The notes beneath the pieces were generated by a model. The model had not been told where the DNA came from. It searched no databases and saw nothing but the letters and a program-made list of their open reading frames with translations. Source: JAAFIM01 sp964467315 (GTDB lineage Bacteria; Bacteroidota; Bacteroidia; Chitinophagales; Saprospiraceae). From it: DNA of 64,000 bases. Where the stretch lies: contig CAYXSA010000008.1 of NCBI GenBank assembly GCA_964467315.1, forward strand, positions 1 through 64,000, in the 5' to 3' direction. This document shows, in pieces, positions 15,810 through 24,660 of this stretch; position 1 is the first letter of the stretch, and each line of letters opens with the position of its first letter. Both the position numbers and the translations under genes were made by a program.

Positions 15810-18023
15810 CTACAATTTGAGGTTGAGCGTTTGTTTTTTGAGGTAGCCCACGAGCAGGTTGGAGAGCGTGTTGGCGAACTGGTGTAGGCGCGCCATGTCG
15901 GTGGCGTTGGCGAACATCATTTGGCGGAAAAGTAGGAGGGTCGTGCCGTTGGATTCGATGTGATACGCCTCGTTTTTCTCTAAGAAGGCGATGAGTTCGG
16001 GGGTGAAAAACTCCCCGATAGCTTCGCGGTCTGTGCCTTGCAGCAAAAATTTATCGGAAAACTCCCGAAATTCTATAAAATTAATGTCCTGCTTCATGCT
16101 CAAACGGTCGAGCATAGTTTCGCGTTCGAGCACAAAAATCGGTGCATTGAAGGGCAGGGACAGCAAAATTACGCTGGTGTGCCGCTCCTTGTTGGCGAAA
16201 ACGGCGCTGCCTTCAGCAAAGACAATATCGCAGCTTTCCCACTCGAAAAATAGCCCGTAGATGCCTTTGGCGCTGTTGAGGCGATAGTCGATTTTGCGGG
16301 TGCGGAAGAAAAGGAAGTCGCGCAGATTGTTTACGTCCCAGCGTATTTCGGGAAAATACTCGCCTTCGTACTCCGAGCTGATGTCGCGCAATGCTTCCTG
16401 CCGCTTAGAAAGTAAGGGCTTTTGGTCTTCGGGCAAAATGCGCATGGCGTAAGGGTGGCGCGAAGAAGAGGCGTGTGTATCCAAGCCTATCACATCGAAA
16501 AACACGCCAGGAATATCCAGTTTTTCGGCTTCTTCGCCCAAGTATTCGAGTATCGTATAGTCGATAAGTCGCGTATTGGAGAGGTCTAAAATGATGTGTT
16601 TTTCATTTTTAGCATCGTGCAAAATGGACTTTAGCCAAAGGATATTGACGAAATTTAGCACCCCTTCGGGACGTATGTAGTACTCGCCTGTGCTTTGGCG
16701 CGAAATATCAAATTTTGGACGAGCCAGCGAGGCAAAAAACACTTGTAGCTCCAAATTGGATTTTGCAATATGTATGCTCAATGCCACCAAAAGACCCGCA
16801 GCGATGCCCGCCAATAGCCCAAAATTAAGCGCCGTGATAAGCGTAGCAAGCAGCATCATGAGTTGGTCGTCGCCCTTGCGATAACTGTCGGGAATGATGC
16901 GCGGAGCAGCAAATTTATAGCCCGTATACACCAACAAAGCCGCCAGCGCTGCCAAAGGTATCGCCACCCGAAAATACGAAAACACCCCCACCAAAACCAA
17001 GAGCAAAAGCCCATGATAAAGGTTAGATAATTTCGTCTGCGCGCCGTTGTAGAGCGGTATCGCGGTGATTATCGGCAGAGCGCCTACGCTGCCCCCAAGC
17101 AGGTTGCAAGCGCCAACGGCGAGCAACTCGCGGTTGAGATTGGTATGCCGTTTTTGGGGGTCGATGCTATCCACAATCTTCCCGCTCATCAAAGTTTCTA
17201 TAAATATGATGACCGCTATCGTTAGGCTCAAAAGCCAAAAATCCAAGCTTTTCCAGTGCGCAAAGTTGGGATATATCAGTATGTCGCCGATTTCGGGCAA
17301 AACCACCATTTGTTCTTTCGGGGCGATTTTATAGACCTCGCCCAAAATGGAAAAATCCCGCGCCTGCATCAAATCAAAACCCCAAGTAAAGCCAAAAGCC
17401 AAGAGCATGACCCAGATAGTCGCAGGCACTGCCTGCACCCAACGATTGGGGATTTGGGGATGAAATACCAAGATGCCAAAGCTCAAAAAACCAATCAAAG
17501 CAATGAGCGGATTGAGCCTGTAGAGCGCATTGGGTATGTCCAATAAAATTTCAAATGGCGTAGTTCCAAAAACCTCCGCCCCGAGTGCTACATGCAGTTG
17601 CCTGCCCAAAATCATGAGCCCTATCGCCGCCAAAAGCCCTTGCACGACGTGTTTGGGGAAGGTGTCGGCAAGTTTGCCAAGTCCCAACAAACCCGCCGCA
17701 ATGATAAAGCCGCCTGCTACGACCGTTGCCGCCAGCACAGCGCGAAAGCCCTCCATGAGGTCGCCGTCGCCCAAGCCATGCACGCCCGCGAGCACGACGA
17801 CAATTAAGCCCGTCGCGGGCCCATTTATCGCCAAATGGCTGCTGCGCAAGCCCGTTGCCGCTATGCCGCCCAAAATTGCCGCCCATACGCCCGCAAGTAT
17901 TGGCGCATCTGCCGCAATGGCAATACCCAGCGCCAGTGGTATTGTTACCAGCGCCATGCTCAATGCTGCCATAAAATCGTCTCGGAATAGGCGTTTGCCA
18001 TCGCCTCCGCTTAATGCTGACAT
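15810..18023 (-). CDS. SulP-family anion transporter with STAS domain and long C-terminal extension
   Basis: The first 425 residues contain about 10-12 hydrophobic segments of a SulP/SLC26 permease (DDFMAALSMALVTIPLALGIA start, GPATGLIVVV, FIETLMSGKIVDSIDPQKR). The substrate is an inorganic anion such as sulfate or bicarbonate and cannot be told apart here. A STAS domain covers roughly residues 450-540 (KHIILDLSNTRLIDYTILEYL). A further 190 residues have no SulP counterpart; the part EFSDKFLLQGTDREAIGEF...LLFRQ resembles a fold seen in stand-alone bacterial proteins such as DUF3137, but only as an impression. It lies just upstream of, but divergent from nothing in, the Rsb module, which also uses STAS proteins; a functional link is speculative. 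Confidence 0.85.
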   Translation of the reverse strand: MSALSGGDGKRLFRDDFMAALSMALVTIPLALGIAIAADAPILAGVWAAILGGIAATGLRSSHLAINGPATGLIVVVLAGVHGLGDGDLMEGFRAVLAATVVAGGFIIAAGLLGLGKLADTFPKHVVQGLLAAIGLMILGRQLHVALGAEVFGTTPFEILLDIPNALYRLNPLIALIGFLSFGILVFHPQIPNRWVQAVPATIWVMLLAFGFTWGFDLMQARDFSILGEVYKIAPKEQMVVLPEIGDILIYPNFAHWKSLDFWLLSLTIAVIIFIETLMSGKIVDSIDPQKRHTNLNRELLAVGACNLLGGSVGALPIITAIPLYNGAQTKLSNLYHGLLLLVLVGVFSYFRVAIPLAALAALLVYTGYKFAAPRIIPDSYRKGDDQLMMLLATLITALNFGLLAGIAAGLLVALSIHIAKSNLELQVFFASLARPKFDISRQSTGEYYIRPEGVLNFVNILWLKSILHDAKNEKHIILDLSNTRLIDYTILEYLGEEAEKLDIPGVFFDVIGLDTHASSSRHPYAMRILPEDQKPLLSKRQEALRDISSEYEGEYFPEIRWDVNNLRDFLFFRTRKIDYRLNSAKGIYGLFFEWESCDIVFAEGSAVFANKERHTSVILLSLPFNAPIFVLERETMLDRLSMKQDINFIEFREFSDKFLLQGTDREAIGEFFTPELIAFLEKNEAYHIESNGTTLLLFRQMMFANATDMARLHQFANTLSNLLVGYLKKQTLNLKL

Positions 18024-18075
18024 GGGCTTAATAATACACTGAAAATCAGGCGTTTATATGTTAGTGATATTTTTA

Positions 18076-18221
18076 TTTTTGGGCGTGCCCGCCGCGCACC
18101 CCCCCGCGCCTACGGCGCTTCCCCCCTTAAAAGGGGGGAAGCGCCGTAGGCGCGGCGGTCGGGCTATTCGTTGCAGCCCCACCGCCTGCGGCGGCGTGGC
18201 TTCCACTGCTATCCCTCACGC
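18076..18221 (+). repeat. Family A dispersed element
   Basis: It starts TTTTTGGGCGTGCCC, contains a large P2b with GCGCCTACGGCGCTTCCCCC paired to its reverse complement on the 3' side, then GGCGGTCGGGCTATTC, and ends CTATCCCTCACGC. Confidence 0.9.
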
Positions 18222-18284
18222 TAATCGCGCCCCCCTCCATTCGTAGAAGGGAGGGGCTGGGGCTGGGTTTGGCTCTACTGCACG

Positions 18285-19949
18285 CTACACTACATCGTAT
18301 TTGACCATGCAAACGATATTGCGGTTTACGTCCCTTTTGTAGCTAAATTCGTCCATCAGATTGCGGACGAGATGTATGCCTAAGCCGCCAATTTCGCGCT
18401 CTTCGATGGGCTTGGTGAGGTCGGGCGGTGTTTTCTGAAAGGGATTAAACGGAATGCCGTCGTCCTCGAAGGTGATCACCAATTTGCGCCCAAAAAACTC
18501 CAGTGTTACGTGAATTTTGTGTGCGCCTTCGTCGTCGAAGCCGTATTTGACGATATTGGAAAGTAGTTCGTCGAGGACGACGTTTACTTTCATCATCACG
18601 GGCATAGAGATTTCGCAAAACTCTGCAAACTCCTCGAAAGCCATCACGGCATTGCCCACATCGTCGATGGTATTGGAAATCGTAATGACTTTCTGCTGAA
18701 TGTCCATATCAACCAATTCGTTGCTATAAGATAAGCATAGGGCGGTGATATCGTCGAAGCGGTCAGCGCCATTTTCAAACTCTACGACCTCTTCAATGAG
18801 GTTTTGTATAGTTTGTTCTGCGGTTTCAAATATATGCTTTTGGAGGAAAAGCTGTAGTCGGCTGTCGCCAAATAGTTCGCCTTTATCGCTGTGTGCTTCT
18901 GTGATACCGTCGGTATAACAAAGCAGATAATCGCCTTTACGGAGTTGGACTTTCGACTCTTTGTAGCTTAGTCCTTCCATCGCGGCGAGTACAGGACCGT
19001 GTAAGTCGCTGAGTTTATCGAGTACGGAGCTATTAGCGCGTTTGATGAAGGCGGGGTTGTGTCCGCCATTGCTGTAGACCATTTCGCCCGTTGCCGTGTT
19101 GAGTATCGCCATAAAGACGGTAACGAACATAAAGTTTTTATTCTCTTTCGCCATTTCGTGGTTGACGTGTGTGAGAATGCTGGCGGTGGAGCGGTCGGTA
19201 CTGGCGCGGGCTTTTAGCAGGGTTTTGCAGACTGCCATCATCAGGGCGGCGGGTACGCCTTTTCCTGATACATCGCCGACGGCTACGGCGAAATGATTTT
19301 CATCAAGGAAGAAGAAATCGTAAAAATCGCCACCGACTTCGCGGGCTGCGATAAGGTGGGCGAAGATGCCGATGTCTTTGCGATGGGCGAAGTCTGCGAA
19401 GTTGAGCGGCAGCATACTAAGTTGTATGTTTTGCGCTACGTTGAGTTCTTCCTCCATGCGATTTTTCTCTTTGCTGGTGCGGGCGAGATTTTCGAGCGAG
19501 GAGACTAAAGCGGCGTTTTTGGCTTCGACTTCTTTTATGAGTTCTTCGTTGGTTTTCTGGTTGAGTATGGCGATGAGTTCCTCAAAGTTGACGATGCGGT
19601 CGTGCAGGAAGAAATGCGCGCTGGCGCTAATTTTCTGTTCGCTGGCATTGTGGCGCAGTTGGTCGAAAAACTCGGCTAAGTGCACTTCGTAGCTATTATC
19701 GTCCTTTTTGGGCATCGTGAACTCTAAGGTACAACGATTATCTTCGAGGGAGATATGCGTTTGTATCTCGAAGCCGCTGCCTGTCTGGCGCATGAGTGCG
19801 CGCACATAAGCCGAGAGCCCGCCCGATATTCTTGAGGCGTGTATTTTTTCGCTGGTGAGTAGCGAAGCGAGGTCGTAGACTTTCATTCGAAAGTTGTAGA
19901 CATCGTCTAAGGTACGCAGAAGGTGTTGCGAGGTATACGAATCAGACAT
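18285..19949 (-). CDS. RsbU-like PP2C phosphatase with C-terminal anti-sigma-type kinase domain
   Basis: This 554-residue protein has an N-terminal sensor-like region (1-200, partly coiled), a SpoIIE/PP2C phosphatase domain (about 210-420; VGGDFYDFF, VGDVSGKGVPAALMM, LLCYTDGITEAHS, FDDITALCL) and a GHKL ATPase domain (about 430-554; VVLDELLSNIVKYGF, TFEDDGIPFNPF, GGLGIHLVRNLMD). In Rsb systems the phosphatase dephosphorylates a STAS anti-anti-sigma factor and the kinase phosphorylates it, so one protein could run both arms of the switch. It is the last gene of the Rsb operon, overlapping the preceding gene by 8 nt. The start is the ATG at 19949. Confidence 0.85.
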   Translation of the reverse strand: MSDSYTSQHLLRTLDDVYNFRMKVYDLASLLTSEKIHASRISGGLSAYVRALMRQTGSGFEIQTHISLEDNRCTLEFTMPKKDDNSYEVHLAEFFDQLRHNASEQKISASAHFFLHDRIVNFEELIAILNQKTNEELIKEVEAKNAALVSSLENLARTSKEKNRMEEELNVAQNIQLSMLPLNFADFAHRKDIGIFAHLIAAREVGGDFYDFFFLDENHFAVAVGDVSGKGVPAALMMAVCKTLLKARASTDRSTASILTHVNHEMAKENKNFMFVTVFMAILNTATGEMVYSNGGHNPAFIKRANSSVLDKLSDLHGPVLAAMEGLSYKESKVQLRKGDYLLCYTDGITEAHSDKGELFGDSRLQLFLQKHIFETAEQTIQNLIEEVVEFENGADRFDDITALCLSYSNELVDMDIQQKVITISNTIDDVGNAVMAFEEFAEFCEISMPVMMKVNVVLDELLSNIVKYGFDDEGAHKIHVTLEFFGRKLVITFEDDGIPFNPFQKTPPDLTKPIEEREIGGLGIHLVRNLMDEFSYKRDVNRNIVCMVKYDVV

Positions 19950-20604
19950 GGTTGGGGGTGGTAGGCGTTGGCTTATGGAGATAGAGGAGGGCGGCATCGT
20001 CGTGCGACTTGCCATATTGGTCGATGGTGCTGCGCATATCTTGGATATGGTGTATGTGCAGGCTATTGGGGGCGTTTTTGAGTATTTGGCTGCTAATGCC
20101 GTCGGAGTGCATGACGACGGATTCGCCGTCTTGCATTTGCCAAGCGGTGCTTTGTATGGTACGGGAGCGTATGCCGAGTGCGCCATCGCGGGGCAGGAGG
20201 ACGACCTGCCGTTGGGCGTTGGGTGTGAGTACGCGTGTTTCGACGTTGCCGAGTCCGATGTATTCGGCTTGTCCGTCGTTTTGTACGTGGCAGAGGGCTA
20301 TGGCTGCGCCTTGCGAGCCTTTGAAGAACTCGTGCGCTTGGGTGAGTAGGGCGGTGAGGGGCAGGTGATAATGCTGTAGGCAATAGTCTTTGATTTCTTG
20401 TGCGACAGTGGCGGCTTTTTTGCCGTGTCCGAGTCCGTCGATGATACCGAAGAAGATACCGTTTTGGTGTCGCAGCAAAATGACTTCATCGCCGCTGAGC
20501 ACTTCACCGATGCAGGGGCGTATTCCGTAGAATAGTTGAAAAGCCTCGTCTTTATGGAAGTTGGTAATGGTCATGCGCAGTTGCTTAGAAGTAAAAAACG
20601 ACAT
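19942..20604 (-). CDS. RsbX-like SpoIIE-type phosphatase
   Basis: The 220-residue protein is a compact PP2C/SpoIIE fold without extra domains: GDEVILLRHQNGIFFGIIDGLGHGKKAA, GAAIALCHV, YIGLGNVETRVL, VVMHSDGISSQ and SHDDAALLYL. This matches RsbX-type phosphatases that reset the stressosome by dephosphorylating RsbR and RsbS. It overlaps the RsbT gene by 20 nt at its 5' end and the RsbU-like gene by 8 nt at its 3' end. An ATG 30 nt downstream (residue 11) is an alternative start without the overlap. Confidence 0.8.
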   Translation of the reverse strand: MSFFTSKQLRMTITNFHKDEAFQLFYGIRPCIGEVLSGDEVILLRHQNGIFFGIIDGLGHGKKAATVAQEIKDYCLQHYHLPLTALLTQAHEFFKGSQGAAIALCHVQNDGQAEYIGLGNVETRVLTPNAQRQVVLLPRDGALGIRSRTIQSTAWQMQDGESVVMHSDGISSQILKNAPNSLHIHHIQDMRSTIDQYGKSHDDAALLYLHKPTPTTPNHV

Positions 20605-20986
20605 CGACGGTAGTGCCTACGTTGATTTCGCTTTGTAGGGAGAAGTGGTCGACCATGCGTCGCACGCCAGGTAGACCGAGTCCGAGCGTGCCAGAGGAGC
20701 TATAGTTATCGCGCATGGCTTGGGCGATGTCGGCGATACCAGGCCCGCGGTCGTGTGCGACGATGCGCAGTCCTTGCGGGCGTTCGTCGATGATGAAGAG
20801 GGAGATGGTGCCTACTTTAGCGTATTTGACGATATTGTAGCCGAGTTCGGAGATAACGGTTTTTATTTTAGCGGTTTTGACTTCGTCGGCTTTGGGATAT
20901 AGGCGCAGGGTGGTGGCTGCGCGGTGTATAGCGACGTGGATATCCATTTCGGATTGTACGTGCTGTCGGAAGGCGAGGTTTTCCAT
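20585..20986 (-). CDS. RsbT-like serine kinase
   Basis: The 133-residue protein is a small GHKL kinase: TVISELGYNIVKYAKVG (N box with Glu and Asn), AHDRGPGIADI (G1) and SSSGTLGLGLPGVRRM (G2). This is the size and order of RsbT, which phosphorylates the STAS domains of the stressosome and then activates a PP2C phosphatase. The start at 20986 (MENLAFRQHVQSEMDI) fits the family; the longer frame upstream lies in a family A repeat. The repeat separates it from the RsbS gene by about 200 bp. Confidence 0.85.
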   Translation of the reverse strand: MENLAFRQHVQSEMDIHVAIHRAATTLRLYPKADEVKTAKIKTVISELGYNIVKYAKVGTISLFIIDERPQGLRIVAHDRGPGIADIAQAMRDNYSSSGTLGLGLPGVRRMVDHFSLQSEINVGTTVDVVFYF

Positions 20987-21012
20987 TGGCGGCAGGCTGT
21001 TGGGGCAAAGAT

Positions 21013-21170
21013 GCGTGAGGGATAGGAGCGGAACCACCAAGCCGCGTAGCGGCGAAGGTGATGCAGCGGATAGCCCGACCGCGCAGTGCGTAGGGGCAGC
21101 CTTGTGGCTGCCCTCGCCCGCGCCCCTTTGGCGCGGGCGGCGCTGCGGGGGCACGCCCCCATAAAAAAAA
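21013..21170 (-). repeat. Family A dispersed element inside the Rsb operon
   Basis: Minus strand: it starts about 15 nt after the RsbS stop (GGGGGCGTGCCCC), has GGTCGGGCTATCC and ends CCCTCACGC 26 nt before the RsbT start. It therefore sits in the middle of the stressosome gene set. Confidence 0.85.
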
Positions 21171-21184
21171 CTCCAAAAAACGGC

Positions 21185-21553
21185 TTAGCGTTTATTTTGG
21201 TTGAGCATAGCGAGCGCCTGATTGAGGTCGAAGGCGGTGGGAATGCCGCTGGTATCTACGCCGAGCGAGACGAGGGTAGCTACTACGCCTGCGGACAAGC
21301 CGCAGATGATGGAGCGCAGCCCCATGATGTTAATCATTTTGAGGATTTTTTGCAGGTCTGCAAAGTCGTCGCCATCGAGTACTTCTATGCCTTTGAGGTC
21401 GAAGACGACGGAATGGGCGGTGTGCGAGGCGATAAATTGGAGCAGGTCGCTGCGGAGCAAATCGAGCATATCGCGGGTAACTTCGTACCTGATGGGCACG
21501 ATGACAGCGCCATTGGAGATTTGGAGCGGGACGCGATTTTTGTTATCTTTCAT
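21185..21553 (-). CDS. RsbS-like STAS protein lacking the usual phospho-serine
   Basis: The 122-residue single STAS domain matches RsbS: VPLQISNGAVIVPIRYEVT start, VVFDLKGIEVLDGDDFADL, then RSIICGLSAGVVATLVSLG and AFDLNQALAML. RsbS scaffolds the stressosome core and holds RsbT until phosphorylated. In B. subtilis RsbS the switch serine follows Asp in IDSFIAKVL; here the aligned segment reads LDGDDF, with Gly-Asp-Asp and no Ser or Thr. The switch may therefore be fixed, mimicked by the acidic residues, or carried only by RsbR. It lies 7 nt after the RsbR gene. Confidence 0.85.
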   Translation of the reverse strand: MKDNKNRVPLQISNGAVIVPIRYEVTRDMLDLLRSDLLQFIASHTAHSVVFDLKGIEVLDGDDFADLQKILKMINIMGLRSIICGLSAGVVATLVSLGVDTSGIPTAFDLNQALAMLNQNKR

Positions 21554-21559
21554 ATCGAT

Positions 21560-22435
21560 TTAGGCGAAGAGTTGGCGGGTGAGCATAGTGCCCGTGAGGC
21601 GCATAGCTTGCAGGAGTGCGTCTTGCATATTGGCGGTGGTATGGACTTCGTCGATTTGCACGCCGAGTTCTACGATGGTCTGCGCGACGGCAGGGGAAAT
21701 GCCCGACAAGATACACAAACAGCCCATAAGTCGGGTAGCTTTTGTAATTTTTATGAGATGATTGGCTACGGCGGTGTCGACGACGGCTACGCCGCCGATG
21801 TCTAATATGAAGACTTTCGACTGCGAGGCGGCTACGCGATGGAGGACGGCGGTCATGGTGTCTTGGGCTCGGCGGGAGTCGATGATGCCGACGAGGGGCA
21901 GGAGCAGGATACCGTCCCAGAGTTGGGCTATGGGCGTAGAGAGTTGCATCAGGGCATTGTTTTGCTCTCTGATGGTATCGCTAATGAGTTGATTGTAGGT
22001 ATCGACGACGATAGAGGTGTCTAAGCCGACCAATTTATGGAAGGAGTGCAGGGCGGCGAAATCATTGATGCCGTTGGCGAGGAATAGTTTGGCGAAGAGG
22101 TCTTGGAAAACGACAACGGAGCGATAGTAGACATCAAGGGGTAGACCTATGCGGGCGTGTGCTTGTCCGATGCGGTAGCGGCTTTGGATATAGCTTTCGT
22201 TGATGTCGGCGCGGAAGAGGATTTGCCAGTGTGTGAGCTGGTGTTTTTTTACATGAGTTACGTGCTCTTCGCGGGGAAAATAGGAGGAGAAATCGGGCAT
22301 AGTGCGCATCCACTCGTAGAATTCGTCGAGTAGAGCGGGCAGGTGTTCGCTTATTTTTTCGCCAATGCGTTGCACATTGCGAATGTCTTCATCTTGGATA
22401 AAGAAGTGTTGGCGATAAAGCTGGGGAGTCATCAT
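21560..22435 (-). CDS. RsbR-like stressosome sensor with globin-type N-terminus
   Basis: The 291-residue protein has an N-terminal all-helical domain (residues 1-160) with FYEWMRTMPDFSSYFP, HVKKHQLTHWQILF and YRIGQAHARIGLPLDVYY. This is the layout of sensor-globin domains, with the candidate proximal His in RIGQAHARIG. Residues 175-290 are a STAS domain with the switch Thr in VAVVDTAVANHL and ILSGISPAVAQTIVELG. RsbR proteins with globin domains sense oxygen or other haem ligands. It is followed at 7 nt by RsbS. Two adjacent ATGs (22435, 22432) are possible starts. Confidence 0.85.
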   Translation of the reverse strand: MMTPQLYRQHFFIQDEDIRNVQRIGEKISEHLPALLDEFYEWMRTMPDFSSYFPREEHVTHVKKHQLTHWQILFRADINESYIQSRYRIGQAHARIGLPLDVYYRSVVVFQDLFAKLFLANGINDFAALHSFHKLVGLDTSIVVDTYNQLISDTIREQNNALMQLSTPIAQLWDGILLLPLVGIIDSRRAQDTMTAVLHRVAASQSKVFILDIGGVAVVDTAVANHLIKITKATRLMGCLCILSGISPAVAQTIVELGVQIDEVHTTANMQDALLQAMRLTGTMLTRQLFA

Positions 22436-22596
22436 GGCTGTTGTGAGACGGATTATGAGAAGGAAGAAGGTAGCATTGTTGGTAGGTCTACGCAAGGGGG
22501 CGCTACACGCTTCGGAAAGCCAAGAGACAAGGAAACACACATATAGAAACAAATCAAACAGAGGAACGCAAGGCGGTATGCGGAGCGAGCTGCAGC

Positions 22597-22926
22597 CTAA
22601 AAGCCTTCTAAGGCTTCTTGCAGTGTTGTTTTAATGTCGATAATCGTGGTAAAGCCCGATATTTCAAGAATTTCTTTGACTACATCGTTGGGGTGGCAGA
22701 TGCGAAGTTTGCCGCCGTTGGCGGCGAGGCGTTTGGCGGTAGCCAAAAATACGCGGAGACCTGCTGAAGATACGAAACTCGTATTGAGTAGGTTGATGAC
22801 GATTTTTTTGTTGCTTTCGATTTGTTTGATGGTTTCGGCTTCTACGCGCGGGGCAGTGCCCGTGTCGAGTTTACCGTTGAAATCCATCACTAAAACGTCG
22901 CCGTGTAGATTATTGGAAATATCCAT
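22597..22926 (-). CDS. SpoIIAA/RsbV-like anti-anti-sigma factor (STAS)
   Basis: The 109-residue STAS protein has MDFNGKLDTGTAPRVEA, IVINLLNTSFVSSAGLRVFL with the conserved phospho-acceptor serine in SSAG, and LRICHPNDVVKEILEISG. It is the expected substrate of the RsbU-like PP2C phosphatase and kinase in this operon. It is the first gene of the minus-strand Rsb cluster. The start at 22926 was chosen because the longer upstream frame has no family similarity. Confidence 0.85.
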   Translation of the reverse strand: MDISNNLHGDVLVMDFNGKLDTGTAPRVEAETIKQIESNKKIVINLLNTSFVSSAGLRVFLATAKRLAANGGKLRICHPNDVVKEILEISGFTTIIDIKTTLQEALEGF

Positions 22927-23260
22927 GAGGAATAAAATGGTTTGAATTTGTAGTGGACAAAAGACGCAATTGCCGCATAAATAAGCGCAAAGCCCGCGTA
23001 AACGCGAATTTATAGCGCCTATCTTTCGTATTCGTTGGGTAAAGGTATGAATTTTGTCCACCAAAATTGCCACTTTTGCAGTGGATTTTTCGTATATAGT
23101 CCCAATACACACAAAGATAAAGCCCCAACCTACACAGCGCAGTAACGAATATCAGCATCTGAAATGATTTTTTTTATGCCTACGCCGTCGCAAGATGTCG
23201 TTCATTCCGTTCGTTTTAACCACATACCGCCAAACACTCGTACAATCACCAATCCATTTT

Positions 23261-24181
23261 ATGAAAAGTCTATTCTGCACTGTGTCTTTTCTATTCGCCT
23301 TCGTCAGCGTTTTATCTGCTCAAAAGCCGACGGCGCAACGCGTCGCTTTTTGGGGAAATGAAAAACCCATCTACTACCAACACGTCGCCTCCAAAGAAGA
23401 ATTGCTCAAAATCGAACACAAACATGAGCGATTTTTACAGCAAAATTTAGGGCATTTTAGCAATAAATCCGCTACCACCCAAATAGAAGGCGAACGCGAA
23501 GCGCAGTTTATCGTTATCCCCATCTTCCAAAAACAACGCGCAGGCGAATTTTGGATTTATATCGAGTACTTCCTCCCCGCGATGGTCGACCAGCCCATCG
23601 AACAACGCATCCAACACTATATCCGCAACGATAGATATAGTTACCAAATCAAAACCTATCACCTCAAAAACCCTGAGCTCTTCATCAACGAATGGAAAAA
23701 GAAAAATCCCTTTGAAGGCTTTAACGTCAAAGACGGACTCACACACGACGAATTTTGCGATATGCAAGTCCTCGTCGACGAAGAAAAAGACCACTACCAC
23801 AAAGCCACCCCACTCGGCACAGACTGCCCCCTGCGCGATGATATGGGCGCAGCCAAGTACTCCGTTACCTCTTTCGATGTGTCCGACGAAGGCTATCTGA
23901 TGTGCATCGAATTTCTCGACGCTAAAAAACAAAAAATCAAAAATTGCCCCAATGGCGGCATTCTCTTTGAGCGCCTCGACTACAACGATAAAGACTATAA
24001 ACCACTCGCGCCCAGCGTGAGCGACCTCAATAAATCAGGCAGCAACCCCAGCCCCAATCCTACCCCCAATCCCGACCCCAATACCGCCAATCCCAAAGAC
24101 AAAAACGGCAAAAAAGGCGGCAAAGGAAAAAAGGAAAAAGGCAAGGACAAAGACAAAAAGAACGAAGAAAAAGCCAGTTAA
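23261..24181 (+). CDS. Secreted protein of unknown function with Lys-rich tail
   Basis: The 306-residue protein has a clear signal peptide (MKSLFCTVSFLFAFVSVLSA). The body (about 30-245) mixes charged and aromatic residues with no domain that I recognise. Residues 250-306 are low complexity: a Pro/Asn repeat (NPSPNPTPNPDPN) and then runs of Lys, Gly, Glu and Asp. The proline-rich then basic tail resembles that of the protein at 2129, suggesting a local taste for such tails. I chose the ATG at 23261 because it starts the signal peptide. It is followed by the repeat protein gene at 24237 on the same strand. Confidence 0.65.
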   Translation: MKSLFCTVSFLFAFVSVLSAQKPTAQRVAFWGNEKPIYYQHVASKEELLKIEHKHERFLQQNLGHFSNKSATTQIEGEREAQFIVIPIFQKQRAGEFWIYIEYFLPAMVDQPIEQRIQHYIRNDRYSYQIKTYHLKNPELFINEWKKKNPFEGFNVKDGLTHDEFCDMQVLVDEEKDHYHKATPLGTDCPLRDDMGAAKYSVTSFDVSDEGYLMCIEFLDAKKQKIKNCPNGGILFERLDYNDKDYKPLAPSVSDLNKSGSNPSPNPTPNPDPNTANPKDKNGKKGGKGKKEKGKDKDKKNEEKAS

Positions 24182-24236
24182 TTCCTGTAAGGGCAGCCCC
24201 GCGTGGCTGCCCACTTGATAAACATAAAAAATCCAC

Positions 24237-24629
24237 ATGAAAACCGCACTCCTCACACTCCTCTTTCCCCTGCTCGCCCTCTCCTCCGCCGCCGCCCAAG
24301 ACATCTACGTCAGCGGCTCGCGCGTCGGTAAAATCGAAAGCGACGGCGACGTATACAAAGGCGGCTCGCGCATCGGCAAAATCGAAAGCGATGGCGACGT
24401 ATATAAAAACGGCTCGCGCATCGGCAAAATCGAAGACGATGGCGACGTGTACCTCAACGGCTCACGCATCGGCAAAATCGAAGACGATGGCGACGTGTAC
24501 AAAAACGGCTCGCGCATCGGCAAAGTCGAAAGCGATGGCGATATCATCAAAAACGGCTCCACCGTCGGCAATGCCAAAGGCGTACGCATAGAATGGGCTG
24601 CCGCTTTTTTCTTCTTCTTTTTCTACTAA
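24237..24629 (+). CDS. Secreted protein of six 15-residue GSRIGKIESDGDVYK repeats
   Basis: The 130-residue protein has a signal peptide (ending SAAAQ), then IYVSGSRVGKIESDGDVYK and further copies of the same unit at exact 15-residue steps up to residue 118, with variants EDDGDVYLN and ESDGDIIKN. Each unit would make one or two short strands, so a small solenoid or beta roll is likely. It ends WAAAFFFFFFY, an odd hydrophobic tail that may be a membrane anchor. Similar motifs occur in Bacteroidota secreted proteins, but no function is known to me. The DNA repeats are nearly identical, which suggests recent expansion. Confidence 0.75.
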   Translation: MKTALLTLLFPLLALSSAAAQDIYVSGSRVGKIESDGDVYKGGSRIGKIESDGDVYKNGSRIGKIEDDGDVYLNGSRIGKIEDDGDVYKNGSRIGKVESDGDIIKNGSTVGNAKGVRIEWAAAFFFFFFY

Positions 24630-24660
24630 CTAATGCCGCCCAAGACAAATAACAGCACGA

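Noticed and set aside
21086..21805. Plus-strand frame across the RsbS and RsbR genes (239 codons)
   Set aside because: It runs antisense through two conserved STAS genes and a family A repeat, with no known domain.
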